Assembly: GCA_035499295.1 (NCBI GenBank)
Contig: DATJZG010000034.1
Location: 8,861 to 72,860, forward strand
Direction of reading: 5' to 3'
Length of the DNA stretch: 64,000 bases
DNA from: DATJZG01 sp035499295
GTDB taxonomy: Bacteria; Myxococcota; Myxococcia; Myxococcales; Anaeromyxobacteraceae
The notes beneath the pieces are model-generated. The model worked only from the letters and a program-made list of their open reading frames with translations. It made no database searches and was not told the DNA's origin. A program made the position numbers and the translations under genes. Positions 44,342 through 53,002 of the stretch are shown here, piece by piece (position 1 is the stretch's first letter; the number at the start of each line of letters is the position of its first letter).

Positions 44342-45052
44342 CTACCCTCCGATGGCAAGGCGCGCGAAGCGCCCGAAGACCTGGCGGCCGAGCCGCTCCC
44401 CCTCCGCGGCGAACCGGGCGGTGTCGCGGAGGATGAGACCGGGATCTACTCCGGCCCGGAGAAGATCGCCGCCGAAGGCGCGGGCCATCCCCTCCACCTG
44501 GGCCCTTCCCGCCTCGAGGTGGAAGAGGAGCCCGTAGGCCCGGTCGCGGCGGAAGGCCTGGGTCTCGGTGCCGGCGGAGCGGGCGAGGTGCGCCGCGCCT
44601 CCCGGCAGGGCGAACACGTCCCCGTGCCAGTGGAGGGCGGGGAAGAAGGGCGGGAGCCCGCCCAGGAGCGGATCGGCGCGGGCGGCCTCGGAGAGCTCCA
44701 CCGGGGCCCAGCCGATCTCCGGCGCCGGACCGCGGGACACCCGCGCCCCGAGCGCCGCGGCGAGGAGCTGGCTTCCCAGGCAGATCCCGAGGACGGGAAG
44801 GGAGAGGGAGAGGGCGGACTCGACGAGGGCGAGCTCGTCCCGCAGGTGCGGGAGCGAGCCCGAGTCGCCGACCCCCATCGGGCCCCCCATCACCACCAGC
44901 CCCGAGAGCCCGGCAGCCGAGCGCGGCACCGGGTCGCGGCGGTGCACCCGCACCACCGACACCTCCAGCCCCGCCCGCCGGAGCTCCTCCTCCACCAGGC
45001 CCGGCGGCTCCTCGGCGACGTGCTCGACGGCGAGGATCCGGGCGGCGGCCAT
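44342..45052 (-). CDS. class I glutamine amidotransferase (GMP-synthase-like)
   Basis: A 236-aa stand-alone amidotransferase. LVVMGGPMGVGD (oxyanion strand), GICLGSQLLAAALGARVS with the nucleophile Cys, and LHWHGDVFALPGGA and GLLFHLEAGRAQVEGM carrying the His (and Glu) of the triad. There is no synthetase domain. It resembles the YfeJ/GuaA-N family of unknown substrate. It is upstream of and probably cotranscribed with panE. Confidence 0.85.
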   Translation of the reverse strand: MAAARILAVEHVAEEPPGLVEEELRRAGLEVSVVRVHRRDPVPRSAAGLSGLVVMGGPMGVGDSGSLPHLRDELALVESALSLSLPVLGICLGSQLLAAALGARVSRGPAPEIGWAPVELSEAARADPLLGGLPPFFPALHWHGDVFALPGGAAHLARSAGTETQAFRRDRAYGLLFHLEAGRAQVEGMARAFGGDLLRAGVDPGLILRDTARFAAEGERLGRQVFGRFARLAIGG

Positions 45053-45142
45053 GGCGACGCGATTCTAGCCACCGCCCTGGCCCGGACGGAGGGCCACATG
45101 GGTGTAGTGGAGGACCGTTGGCCGCGCGATTAACTCTGGCCG

Positions 45143-45841
45143 ATGATCACCGTTCGACGCTCCGAGGAGCGCGGCCACTTCGACCACGGCTGGCTCGACA
45201 CCCGCCACACCTTCTCCTTCGCCGACTATCGCGATCCGGAGCACATGGGCTTCCGCTCGCTCCGGGTCCTGAACGAGGACCGGGTTTTGCCCGGGCAGGG
45301 GTTCGGCGTCCACGGCCACCGCGACATGGAGATCCTGTCGGTGGTGGTGGCGGGCGCGCTCGCGCACCGGGACAGCCTCGGGACGGGCTCGACCATCCGG
45401 CCCGGCGAGCTCCAGCGCATGACCGCCGGGACCGGGATCCGCCACAGCGAGTTCAACGCCTCGAAGGAGGAGCCGGTCCACTTCCTCCAGATCTGGATCC
45501 TCCCCGAGCGGGAGGGGCTCGAGCCGAGCTACGAGCAGAGGCCCTTCGGGGCCGAGGAGAAGCGCGGGAAGTTCCGTCTCGTCGCCTCTCCCGACGGGGC
45601 CGAGGGGTCGCTCACGATCCACCAGGATGCGCGCGTCTATGCGAGCCTCCTCGAACCTGGCGCGGAGGTCCGCCACGCCCTCGGGCCCGGCCGCCACGCC
45701 TGGCTCCAGGTGGTGTCCGGCGCCGTCCAGCTGAACTCCCGGTCGCTCCGCGCCGGGGACGGGGCCGCCATCTCCGGGGAGGCCGCCGTGGTCGTGCGCG
45801 CCGCCGAGAGCTCGGACCTCCTCCTTCTCGACCTCGCCTGA
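45143..45841 (+). CDS. pirin family protein (YhhW/quercetin 2,3-dioxygenase type)
   Basis: A 232-aa bicupin. The metal ligands His57, His59, His101 and Glu103 are all present (GVHGHRDMEI and GIRHSEFNAS), so it should bind Fe or another metal. The second cupin is shorter, near 150-232. It starts MITVRRSEERGHFDHGWLDT, as in most YhhW proteins. Family members have quercetinase activity in vitro; the physiological role is unclear. Confidence 0.92.
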   Translation: MITVRRSEERGHFDHGWLDTRHTFSFADYRDPEHMGFRSLRVLNEDRVLPGQGFGVHGHRDMEILSVVVAGALAHRDSLGTGSTIRPGELQRMTAGTGIRHSEFNASKEEPVHFLQIWILPEREGLEPSYEQRPFGAEEKRGKFRLVASPDGAEGSLTIHQDARVYASLLEPGAEVRHALGPGRHAWLQVVSGAVQLNSRSLRAGDGAAISGEAAVVVRAAESSDLLLLDLA

Positions 45842-45919
45842 CCCGGGCGGGTGCTTGCCGCTCGCGCGGGGCCATCGCTTCGACAATTGGCCGCACTCTC
45901 CCGCCCCGCGGTTTGCCCT

Positions 45920-46434
45920 ATGACTGGGGGGGCGATGACCGGCCCGGCAAGATCGTCCCGGCGAGCGCTCGCGGCCGTCGCCCTGGCGCTCTCGGCCGCG
46001 GCCTTCCGTGGGGGAGGTGGCCGGGCCGAAGGGCCAGCTCGGCCTCGAGCTCGACTTCCAGTGGCTGAGCCAGACCGCCGGCGGGGACGTGCCCGGCACC
46101 CTGGACGTCCTCAACCAGTACTCGATCCTCTTCACCGCTGCCTACACGCCCGTCGAGCGCCTCAACCTGGTCGTCACCCTCCCCTACTTGTGGAAGAAAC
46201 TGCGGAACCAGGCCGCCGACGGGACCCGGACGCTCACCTCCAGCCTGAACGGCGTCGGCGACCTGCAGTTCGGGGTGCGCTGGTTCGTCTGGGACCAGAT
46301 CGACTTCGGGAACCGCACGCACCAGTCGCTCTCGGTGAATGCGGGCACCTTCGCCCCCACCGGCGCCAACGACGCCACCGTGAACGGCGTGCGCGTCGAC
46401 GAGCACCGGCGGGCTCCGCTACGACGTCTTCTAG
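45920..46434 (+). pseudogene. decayed outer-membrane beta-barrel gene (frameshifts and internal deletion)
   Basis: Three pieces in three frames look like one former gene. A signal peptide starts at ATG 45920 (or 45935; SSRRALAAVALALSAAA) in one frame. A barrel body, about 46007-46400 (GEVAGPKGQLGLELDFQW through NDATVNGVRVDE), lies in a second, shifted near a GTGGGGGA run at 46010. The C-terminus STGGLRYDVF, ending in the terminal Phe typical of outer-membrane proteins, lies in the third frame with TAG at 46432-46434. The pieces total about 160 residues, too short for the Phenol_MetA_deg/transporter-like barrel, so the middle is missing. A sequencing artefact cannot be excluded. Confidence 0.6.
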
Positions 46435-46452
46435 CCGGGCCGCCAGCGGCGC

Positions 46453-47076
46453 TCACAGCTCCTTCTGCTTGGGGCGCGACTCGGCGAGCTTCTGCGCCTC
46501 GGCCTCCACCGCCGAGATGACCGACGGCACCTGGGAGCGGTTCGCGATGTTCACCAGCCAGGCCGGAAGGGCGCCCCCGGGGTCGAGGGAGATGCGATAG
46601 CGGAAGGAGGTCCTCCCCCCCGCGGGCGAGATCGTCCAGGCGCCGCGGTTGGCGCGCACGTGGGTGGGGCCGTCGGGTGGCTTGCCGTGGCTGTCGTCGA
46701 GATCCCAGGCGAGCTCGAAGTCTCCTCCCCGGTCGGTGTCGTCGACCAAGACCTCCATGCGGAAGGCGTAGTCGTGCGCGCCCACGAAGGGTGGCTCGTA
46801 GCGCTCGTAGGCCCAGATGGCCCGGCAGCCGGGGAGGTCGCTGGCGCCTTCGCGGCAGCCCTCCCGGTGCAAGAGGCGGCGCTCCGCCAGGTACGGGCTG
46901 ATGCGGTCGTAGCTCCAGCCCCGCGCGAGCACCTCGCGGACCGCCCAGGCGGGCGCCCGCAGGGTCCCCTCGGCCCGCAGGGCGACGACGTCGGTGCCCT
47001 GCTCCTCCATCCGGTAGAGGCTTCCCTGGGGAAAGGTGGCGACGAGGACCCAGGCGGCGAGCGAGGCGAGGCGCAT
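46453..47076 (-). CDS. exported START/SRPBCC-like lipid-binding protein
   Basis: A 207-aa protein with a signal (MRLASLAAWVLVATFPQG), then a START-like fold: LRAEGTLRAPAWAVREVLAR, SYDRISPYLAERRLL, YAFRMEVLVDDTDRGGDFEL, GAWTISPAGGRTSFRYRISL, and a long C-terminal helix, PSVISAVEAEAQKL. It probably binds a lipid or hydrophobic molecule in the periplasm. ATG 47076 is chosen for the signal; the longer frame upstream is Arg-rich and not conserved. Confidence 0.78.
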   Translation of the reverse strand: MRLASLAAWVLVATFPQGSLYRMEEQGTDVVALRAEGTLRAPAWAVREVLARGWSYDRISPYLAERRLLHREGCREGASDLPGCRAIWAYERYEPPFVGAHDYAFRMEVLVDDTDRGGDFELAWDLDDSHGKPPDGPTHVRANRGAWTISPAGGRTSFRYRISLDPGGALPAWLVNIANRSQVPSVISAVEAEAQKLAESRPKQKEL

Positions 47077-47247
47077 CTCGCTTCGAGCATAGCGGATCGC
47101 CCCCCGACCGGCCACGGAGCGGGCTCGCCGGCTCCACTCGCAGCGCACGGAGGCGAGGCCGCGGTCGACCGCACCGACCCGTCACACAAGCCGCGGGTGC
47201 TGCGCTACACTCGCCCTCCCGCGAGCCCGGAGGGCCGATTGGTTCCA

Positions 47248-48738
47248 GTGCCGCACGCCCCCGTCCTGGGCGCCATCGACGTAGGCACCAACGCCGTCCG
47301 GCTCGAGCTCGCTCGCCCCCTGCCCGACGGCTCGTTCGACATGATCCACACCGAGCGCGACCCGGTGCGGCCCGGCGAGGGGGTCTTCCGGACCGGGCGC
47401 ATCCCGCGCGAGGTGGAGGACCGCCTCGTCGCCACGCTGCGCCGCTACTCGGCGCTGGTGCGGCGTCACCGAGCCACGGTGCGCGCCGTCGCCACCAGCG
47501 CCATCCGCGAGGCCAAGAACGGGCCGGACGTGGTCGAGCGGGTGCGGCGCGAGACCGGCATCGAGCTCGAGGTGGTCTCCGGGCAGGAGGAGGCGCGCCT
47601 CATCTGCCTCGGGGTGTTGCGCGGGAAGGCTCCGCACCTGCGCAACCTGCTCGTCGACATCGGGGGCGGCTCCACGGAGATCGCGATGTCCGTGGGCGAG
47701 CGCCCCTCGAGCCTGCACAGCGTCTCCATCGGCTCGGTGCGCCTCGCCGAGACCTTCGACTGCATGGGGCGCGTTCCCCCGGCGCGGCTCGAGCTCATGC
47801 GGACCTTCGCGAGCGAGGCCTTCCAGAAGTCCCTCCCTCGCTTCACCCACCCGCACCACGCGCTCGGGAGCTCCGGCACCATCGGCAGCATCGTCGCCTT
47901 CGCCGCCGAGCAGGGGGAGCGCCGGGTCACCCTGAAGCGCCTGCGCAAGGCGGTGCGCTCGCTCGCCGGCATGACGCTCGAGCAGCGCCGCCGCGTCTTC
48001 GACGCGCGCCGCGCCGAGATCGTGGTCGCGGGCGCGGTCATCCTCGAGGCGGTGATGCAGCAGCTGCAGCTGGAGAGCGTCACCGCCGTCGACACCGGGC
48101 TGCGCCACGGCTTGCTCGTCGACCTGCTGCGCCGGCTGCGCAAGACGGGCGCCGACGCCACCACCGGGGAGGCGGCGCGCGCGCTCGGGCGCCGCTTCGC
48201 CTTCGACGAGGCGCACGCCAGCCAGGTGGCACGGGTGGCGCTGCGGCTCTTCGACGATCTGGCCTTGCTGCACCGGCTCCCCGCCTCGGCTCGGCCGGTG
48301 CTGGAGGCGGGCGCGCTCCTGCACGACGTCGGCAACGCCGTCTCCTACTCGCGCCACCACAAGCACACCTACTACCTGGTGGCGAACGCCGACATCCCCG
48401 GGTTCTCCGATCACGAGCGACAGCTGGTGGCGCTCGTGGCCCGCTTCCACCGCCGCAGCCCCCCGGAGCGCGACCGCCCCGAGCTGAAGGACCTGACCGA
48501 GGGCGACTTCCGGCTGGTGCGGAAGCTCGCCACCCTCCTGCGGCTCGCCGACTCCTTCGACCGCAGCCACCACCAGGTGGTCCGGAGCCTGCGGGCGCAG
48601 TTGGTGGGAACCGGGGTGCGGGTGTCGCTCGTGTCGAGGCACCCCGTCGACCTCGAGATCTGGGACGCGCAGCGCGAGGCGGCCCTCTTCCGGCAGGTGT
48701 TCGGCAAGCGGCTCGATCTCGCCGCCACCCGGCGCTAG
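47248..48738 (+). CDS. Ppx/GppA phosphatase with C-terminal HD-like domain
   Basis: A 496-aa exopolyphosphatase/guanosine pentaphosphatase family protein. The ASKHA domain has GAIDVGTNAVRLELARP, VSGQEEARLICLGVL, LLVDIGGGSTEIAMS and GSVRLAETF. The GSSGTIGSIVAF loop and a C-terminal HD domain (LLHDVGNAV near residue 357 and ARFHRR) follow. The start is GTG 47248, or TTG 47239 with GGAGGG 4 nt before it; the choice is uncertain. It probably degrades polyphosphate or pppGpp. Confidence 0.9.
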   Translation: MPHAPVLGAIDVGTNAVRLELARPLPDGSFDMIHTERDPVRPGEGVFRTGRIPREVEDRLVATLRRYSALVRRHRATVRAVATSAIREAKNGPDVVERVRRETGIELEVVSGQEEARLICLGVLRGKAPHLRNLLVDIGGGSTEIAMSVGERPSSLHSVSIGSVRLAETFDCMGRVPPARLELMRTFASEAFQKSLPRFTHPHHALGSSGTIGSIVAFAAEQGERRVTLKRLRKAVRSLAGMTLEQRRRVFDARRAEIVVAGAVILEAVMQQLQLESVTAVDTGLRHGLLVDLLRRLRKTGADATTGEAARALGRRFAFDEAHASQVARVALRLFDDLALLHRLPASARPVLEAGALLHDVGNAVSYSRHHKHTYYLVANADIPGFSDHERQLVALVARFHRRSPPERDRPELKDLTEGDFRLVRKLATLLRLADSFDRSHHQVVRSLRAQLVGTGVRVSLVSRHPVDLEIWDAQREAALFRQVFGKRLDLAATRR

Positions 48739-48795
48739 CCGGGGGGGCGGCCGGCGAGATGGTGGGCGCCGGGGACCCGTGCTAAACGACGGGCG

Positions 48796-48837
48796 CCCTC
48801 GTCGGCCCCCGCGGGGGGGCCGGGTCCCCCACGAGGG
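48796..48837. repeat. nested inverted repeat after ppx (possible terminator or cruciform)
   Basis: Outer arms CCCTCGT (48796-48802) and ACGAGGG (48831-48837) enclose an inner perfect 8-bp stem CGGCCCCC/GGGGGCCG with a 4-nt loop. No T-tract follows, so it is not a classical Rho-independent terminator. Confidence 0.6.
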
Positions 48838-48914
48838 AACGCCGCCCGCGAGCGCGGTCGCCTGAAATACCGCGCCTTCTCCTGCGTTGTGACGGGAATC
48901 ACCCCGGGAGCGCC

Positions 48915-49619
48915 ATGTCCACCACCCTGTCCATGCCCGAGGCGACGACGGCGCCGGGTCTCGTCGGGCGCCTCGCCCTGCGCCGCCGCCCCTTCCTCCC
49001 GCTCGGCCTCGCCACCTTGGTGGCGCTCCTCCTCGCGGCGCTCGCCTCGCCGCGCGTCGACTACGAGAGGGCAGCCGAGGAGGCCATCGAACGGGAAGAG
49101 AGCTCCTCCCAGCTCTCGCCGCACGAGCGCGAGACCGCGCTCGCCACCGCGCGCCGGGTGGGGTCGCTCGGCGCCTACCTGGGGGCCGCGGCCGGGACCG
49201 GCCTGTGGGCGTTCGGGGCGGCGCTCTGCCTGTGGATCGGCTTCAAGGTGGTGGGCGGCCGACCGGACCTCCGCGGAGCCCTCACCGCCGCCTGCCTGGG
49301 CCTCGTGCCGGGGGCGATGGAGCGGCTCCTCGCCCTCCCCGCCCTGCTCTCCCGCTCCCGCATCGCCCCAGTCGAGGTCGACCGGCTCCTCCCGGCGAGC
49401 CTCGGCGCCCTCCTTCCGGCCGGGACGCGGAGCCCGCTCGCCTCGCTGCTGTGGTCCCTCGACCTCTTCTCGCTCCTCTCGGTGGCGGTGGTGTCGTGCG
49501 CCATGGCCGCCGTCGCCGGGGTCTCGATGCGCCGCTCCCTCCTCACCACGGCCGCGCTCTGGCTCGGCTACGTGGCCGTCTTCCGGGTCGCCTTGCCCAC
49601 CTTCGGAGGCCCGCCCTAA
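48915..49619 (+). CDS. YIP1-like membrane protein
   Basis: A 234-aa protein with about four or five membrane segments (26-44, 75-105, 120-140, 175-200 and 205-225). The first loop, of about 30 residues, is acidic (VDYERAAEEAIEREESS) and a basic patch lies near residue 20 (RLALRRRPF). The pattern fits the bacterial Yip1 family, with an otherwise unknown function. It ends 3 nt before the TolC-like gene and may belong to the same operon. Confidence 0.65.
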   Translation: MSTTLSMPEATTAPGLVGRLALRRRPFLPLGLATLVALLLAALASPRVDYERAAEEAIEREESSSQLSPHERETALATARRVGSLGAYLGAAAGTGLWAFGAALCLWIGFKVVGGRPDLRGALTAACLGLVPGAMERLLALPALLSRSRIAPVEVDRLLPASLGALLPAGTRSPLASLLWSLDLFSLLSVAVVSCAMAAVAGVSMRRSLLTTAALWLGYVAVFRVALPTFGGPP

Positions 49620-49622
49620 GCC

Positions 49623-50984
49623 ATGCGCCTCCGCTCGTTCCTCGCCATCTTCCTCTCCCTCGCCTTCGCGCCGGACGCCCGGGCGGGCGCGCCGCTCACC
49701 CTCGACGACGCGCTCGCCGCGGCCGCCAAGGCCAACCTGGACCTCCGGCTCGCGGGCACCGACCGGGCCGGCGCCGACGTCGAGGAGTACGCGAGCTGGT
49801 CGGGCGTCCTCCCCCGCCTCGACCTGCAGGCGCAGTTCGGCAACAACTACAACTCGGCCGGGCAGCAGCTCACCATCACCCCCGTCTCCCTGCAGCCGCT
49901 CGCCTACGAGAAGCTCGTCGTCCCCATCCCCTCCGCCGACTTCGAGAACTACCTCCTCGCCCTCACGCTCAGCCTGCCCCTCTTCGACGGCTTCACCTCC
50001 TGGGCTCGCATCTCCGAGAGCCAGGCGCTCGCCCGCGCCTCGAGGAAGCAGTACGACGAGGCTGCGCTCTCGGTGGCCGCGACCGTCACCGCCCGCTTCT
50101 ACGAGGTGGTGCGTGCGGAGAAGAGCCTGGAGGTGCTGGAGGAGGCGGCCCGGCGCAGCGAGGAGCTCGTCCGCCGCACCGACGCTCTCTACCAGGCCGG
50201 GCGCGCCCAGCGCGCCGACACCTACTCGTCCCGGGTGACCCTCGGCAACGACCGCATCGCCCTGGAGCAGCAGCGCTCCCGCCTCGCCGACGCGCGGGTG
50301 GCGCTTTCCACCGCCATCGGCCGCGACGCCGACCCCGAGATGCGGGTGGTACCGTCGGGGGCTCTCGAGGAGCAGGACTCCTGGGAGCCGCCGCCGCAGG
50401 GGGAGCTGGTGGAGCTGGCGAAGAGGATGCGCCCCCTGCTCGCCGCCGACCGGGAGCGCGTCGCCGCCGCCGGCCAGGAGGTGCGCGCCGCCCAGGGAGG
50501 CTACTGGCCCGCCGTCTCGGCCCAGGTCAGCTACGCACGCCAGAGCCCCTGGCTCACCGGCACCTACGGCGTCTACGGGGACCTGAGCCAGCAGTACGCC
50601 GTCACCGCCGGCATCACCGTGAACTGGAACCTCTTCGAGGGGAGGGCGACGAGCGCGGCCGTGCAGCGGGCCAACGTCAGCGAGGAGCGCGCCCGTCTCC
50701 AGGCGGAGCAGGCACTCCAGCAGGTCACCGGCGACATCGCCCGCGCCCGGTCCTCCTACGTGGTGCTGGCCCGATCGGCATCGCTCGCCGCCGAGAGCCT
50801 GCGCGCCGCCGAGGAGAACCTGCGCCTCGCCAAGACCCGCTTCGAGGCCGGCGCGGCCACCCAGCTCGAGATCACCGACGCGCTCCTCAAGCTCACCCAG
50901 TCGCAGCTCGCCCTGTTGCAGGTCCGGGTCGACACCGTCATCGCCCGCTCGGACCTGAACCGCGCCGTGGGCGGCGCCCTGTAG
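49623..50984 (+). CDS. TolC family outer-membrane efflux protein
   Basis: A 453-aa outer-membrane channel. It has signal MRLRSFLAIFLSLAFAPDARA, then two OEP repeats with long helices: LTLDDALAAAAKANLDLRLA near residue 22 and SGVLPRLDLQAQFGNNYN, and repeat two from about 250 (AADRERVAAAGQEVRAAQGG and FEAGAATQLEITDALLKLTQ). It is the exit duct of the exporter encoded next. The first gene of five, it is separated from the adaptor by 18 nt. Confidence 0.92.
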   Translation: MRLRSFLAIFLSLAFAPDARAGAPLTLDDALAAAAKANLDLRLAGTDRAGADVEEYASWSGVLPRLDLQAQFGNNYNSAGQQLTITPVSLQPLAYEKLVVPIPSADFENYLLALTLSLPLFDGFTSWARISESQALARASRKQYDEAALSVAATVTARFYEVVRAEKSLEVLEEAARRSEELVRRTDALYQAGRAQRADTYSSRVTLGNDRIALEQQRSRLADARVALSTAIGRDADPEMRVVPSGALEEQDSWEPPPQGELVELAKRMRPLLAADRERVAAAGQEVRAAQGGYWPAVSAQVSYARQSPWLTGTYGVYGDLSQQYAVTAGITVNWNLFEGRATSAAVQRANVSEERARLQAEQALQQVTGDIARARSSYVVLARSASLAAESLRAAEENLRLAKTRFEAGAATQLEITDALLKLTQSQLALLQVRVDTVIARSDLNRAVGGAL

Positions 50985-51002
50985 CCGAAAGGAAGCCCTC
51001 CC

Positions 51003-52274
51003 GTGATGTCCTGGCCCCAGCGCATCCTCGCCGCCGCCTTCCTCCTCGCGGTGGCCGGCGTCCTCGGCGCCTCCCTCTACCCGAGGAAGGAGGCCCCCCT
51101 CCCGGTGCAGATCGCCCGGGTTCGGAGGGGCTCCGTCACCCGCCGGGTGACCGCCGCCGGCAAGCTGCAGGCCGCCACGCAGGTGAAGCTCTCCTCCAAC
51201 CTCTCCGGGGACCTGCTCGACCTCCCGGTACGCGAGGGGGACGCGGTGAAGAGGGGCCAGTACCTGGGGCGCATCGACTCGCGCCGCTACCAGGCGCAAG
51301 TGCTGCAGCGCGAGGCGCTCGAGAAGAGCGCTCGCTCCGAGCTCTCCATGGAAGAGGTGAACCTGGCCAAGCTCGAGGCCGAGCTCCACCGGGTGACGCG
51401 GCTCGTCACCGCCGACGGCGCCAGCGCCGCGGAGCTGGAGCGTGCCACCTCGGAGCGCGACGGCGCCCTGGCGCGCGTGCAGGCGGCGAAGGACCGGGTG
51501 GCGAACGCCTCCGCCTCGCTGGCGGAGGCCCGCTACCTGCTCTCCTTCACCACCCTGCTCGCCCCCATCGACGGCATCGTCACCTCGCGCCTCAAGCAGG
51601 TGGGCGAGCGGGTGCGCGGCTCCGACTTCAACGAGGACCCCATCGTCATCATCGCCACCCTCTCCTCCATGGAGGTCAAGGTGGAGGTGGGCGAGCACGA
51701 GGTGGTGCACCTCCACGAGGGGGACCTGGCGGAGGTGGAGGTGGACGCGATCCCCGACAGGAAGTGGCCCGCCCAGGTGGTGGAGATCGCCAAGAACGCC
51801 AACGTTCGCAACCCCGGCACCGAGCAGGAGGTGACCACCTTCCCGGTGAGGCTCGCGCTCACCACCTTCGTCCCGGGCGCTCTTCCGGGCATGAGCGCCC
51901 AGGCATCGGTGGCCACCGAGACCCACCAGGGCGTGCTGCTCGTGCCGCTCGCGGCGGTCACGGTCCGCCCGGAGAAGGACCTCGCGAGCGCGCCGGGGAC
52001 GAAGGGGCCGGACCCGGGCCTGCCCGACCCGGGCGGGCGCCCGAAGCCCCGGAAGGAGGCGCTCGCCAAGGTGGTGTTCGCGGTGGAGAAGGGGGAGGCG
52101 AGGGCCCGAGCGGTGGAGACCGGGCTCGCCGGCGAGAGCGAGATCGAGGTGGTGCGGGGCGTCGCCGACGGGGAGGCGTTGGTGGAGGGCCCCTACAAGG
52201 TGCTCGCCCGCGAGCTCTCCGACGGCCGCCCGGTGAAGGAGCTCCAGCCGGGAGAGAAGGCGAGGATGCCTTGA
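51003..52274 (+). CDS. HlyD/MacA-type periplasmic adaptor
   Basis: A 423-aa membrane-fusion protein. An N-terminal anchor spans about residues 6-24 (ILAAAFLLAVAGVLGASLY). A lipoyl-like beta region (VTAAGKLQAATQVKLSSNLSG) is interrupted by a helical hairpin (about 110-190, LEAELHRVTRLVTADGASA), then LLAPIDGIVTSRLKQVGERV, the usual second lipoyl half, and a C-terminal beta barrel. It starts at GTG 51003, with ATG 51006 possible. The stop overlaps the next TTG start. Confidence 0.92.
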   Translation: MMSWPQRILAAAFLLAVAGVLGASLYPRKEAPLPVQIARVRRGSVTRRVTAAGKLQAATQVKLSSNLSGDLLDLPVREGDAVKRGQYLGRIDSRRYQAQVLQREALEKSARSELSMEEVNLAKLEAELHRVTRLVTADGASAAELERATSERDGALARVQAAKDRVANASASLAEARYLLSFTTLLAPIDGIVTSRLKQVGERVRGSDFNEDPIVIIATLSSMEVKVEVGEHEVVHLHEGDLAEVEVDAIPDRKWPAQVVEIAKNANVRNPGTEQEVTTFPVRLALTTFVPGALPGMSAQASVATETHQGVLLVPLAAVTVRPEKDLASAPGTKGPDPGLPDPGGRPKPRKEALAKVVFAVEKGEARARAVETGLAGESEIEVVRGVADGEALVEGPYKVLARELSDGRPVKELQPGEKARMP

Positions 52275-53002
52275 CCTCCCCGGAACTCCTCTCGCTCCAG
52301 GCGATCACCCGCCACTACCAGGTGGGCTCGGAGGGGGTGCGGGCGCTGGACGGCGTCAGCTTCGAGGTGCGGCGCGGCGAGTGGGTGGCGGTGGTGGGCC
52401 AGTCGGGGTCGGGCAAGTCGACGCTCATGAACATCCTCGGCTGCCTCGATACCCCCACGAGCGGGACCTACGCCATCCGCGGCCAGGACGTCCGCGGGCT
52501 CGCCGACGACGCGCTCGCCGACCTCCGCAACCGGGAGATCGGGTTCGTCTTCCAGACCTTCCAGCTCCTGCCGCGGTCGACGGCCCTCGCCAACGTGGAG
52601 CTGCCGCTCGTCTACCGCGGGGTGCCGCGCCGCGAACGCCGCGAGCGGGCCGAGAGCGCGCTGCGCTCGGTGGGGCTCGAGGACCGCATGCACCACCGGC
52701 CCAACGAGCTCTCCGGCGGCCAGCGCCAGCGCGTGGCCATGGCGCGGGCTCTGGTGGGCGAGCCGTCCCTGCTCCTCGCCGACGAGCCCACCGGCAACCT
52801 CGACAGCGCCACCGGCGAGGAGATCTTCAGGCTGCTCGAGGGGCTGCACGCCCGCGGCCACACCATCGTCCTCGTCACCCATGAGCCGCGCCTCGCCGCC
52901 CGCTGCCCGCGCGCCATCCGGCTCATGGACGGGCGCATCGTGGCCGACGGGGCGGGTCGCGAGGTCGCCCTCCTGGGCGTCACCCCGGCGGCGCTCGCAT
53001 GA
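52271..53002 (+). CDS. ABC transporter ATPase (MacB/LolD type)
   Basis: A 243-aa ATPase: Walker A GQSGSGKST near residue 46, signature LSGGQRQRVAMARAL near 147, and Walker B LLLADEPTGNLDS near 165, which is the lipoprotein/macrolide exporter subtype. TTG start 52271 (TTGA) overlaps the adaptor stop, and its own stop overlaps the next ATG (ATGA). It energises the two following permeases, unlike MacB, where ATPase and permease are fused. Confidence 0.93.
   Translation: MTSPELLSLQAITRHYQVGSEGVRALDGVSFEVRRGEWVAVVGQSGSGKSTLMNILGCLDTPTSGTYAIRGQDVRGLADDALADLRNREIGFVFQTFQLLPRSTALANVELPLVYRGVPRRERRERAESALRSVGLEDRMHHRPNELSGGQRQRVAMARALVGEPSLLLADEPTGNLDSATGEEIFRLLEGLHARGHTIVLVTHEPRLAARCPRAIRLMDGRIVADGAGREVALLGVTPAALA

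Noticed and set aside
41435..44436. Long plus-strand frames across the metalloprotease and panE region
   Set aside because: They are antisense shadows with biased composition and no recognisable domain.
48735..51926. A 1063-codon minus-strand frame rich in Gly, Glu and His
   Set aside because: It is the antisense shadow of the YIP1-TolC-HlyD genes, whose products carry clear family motifs.
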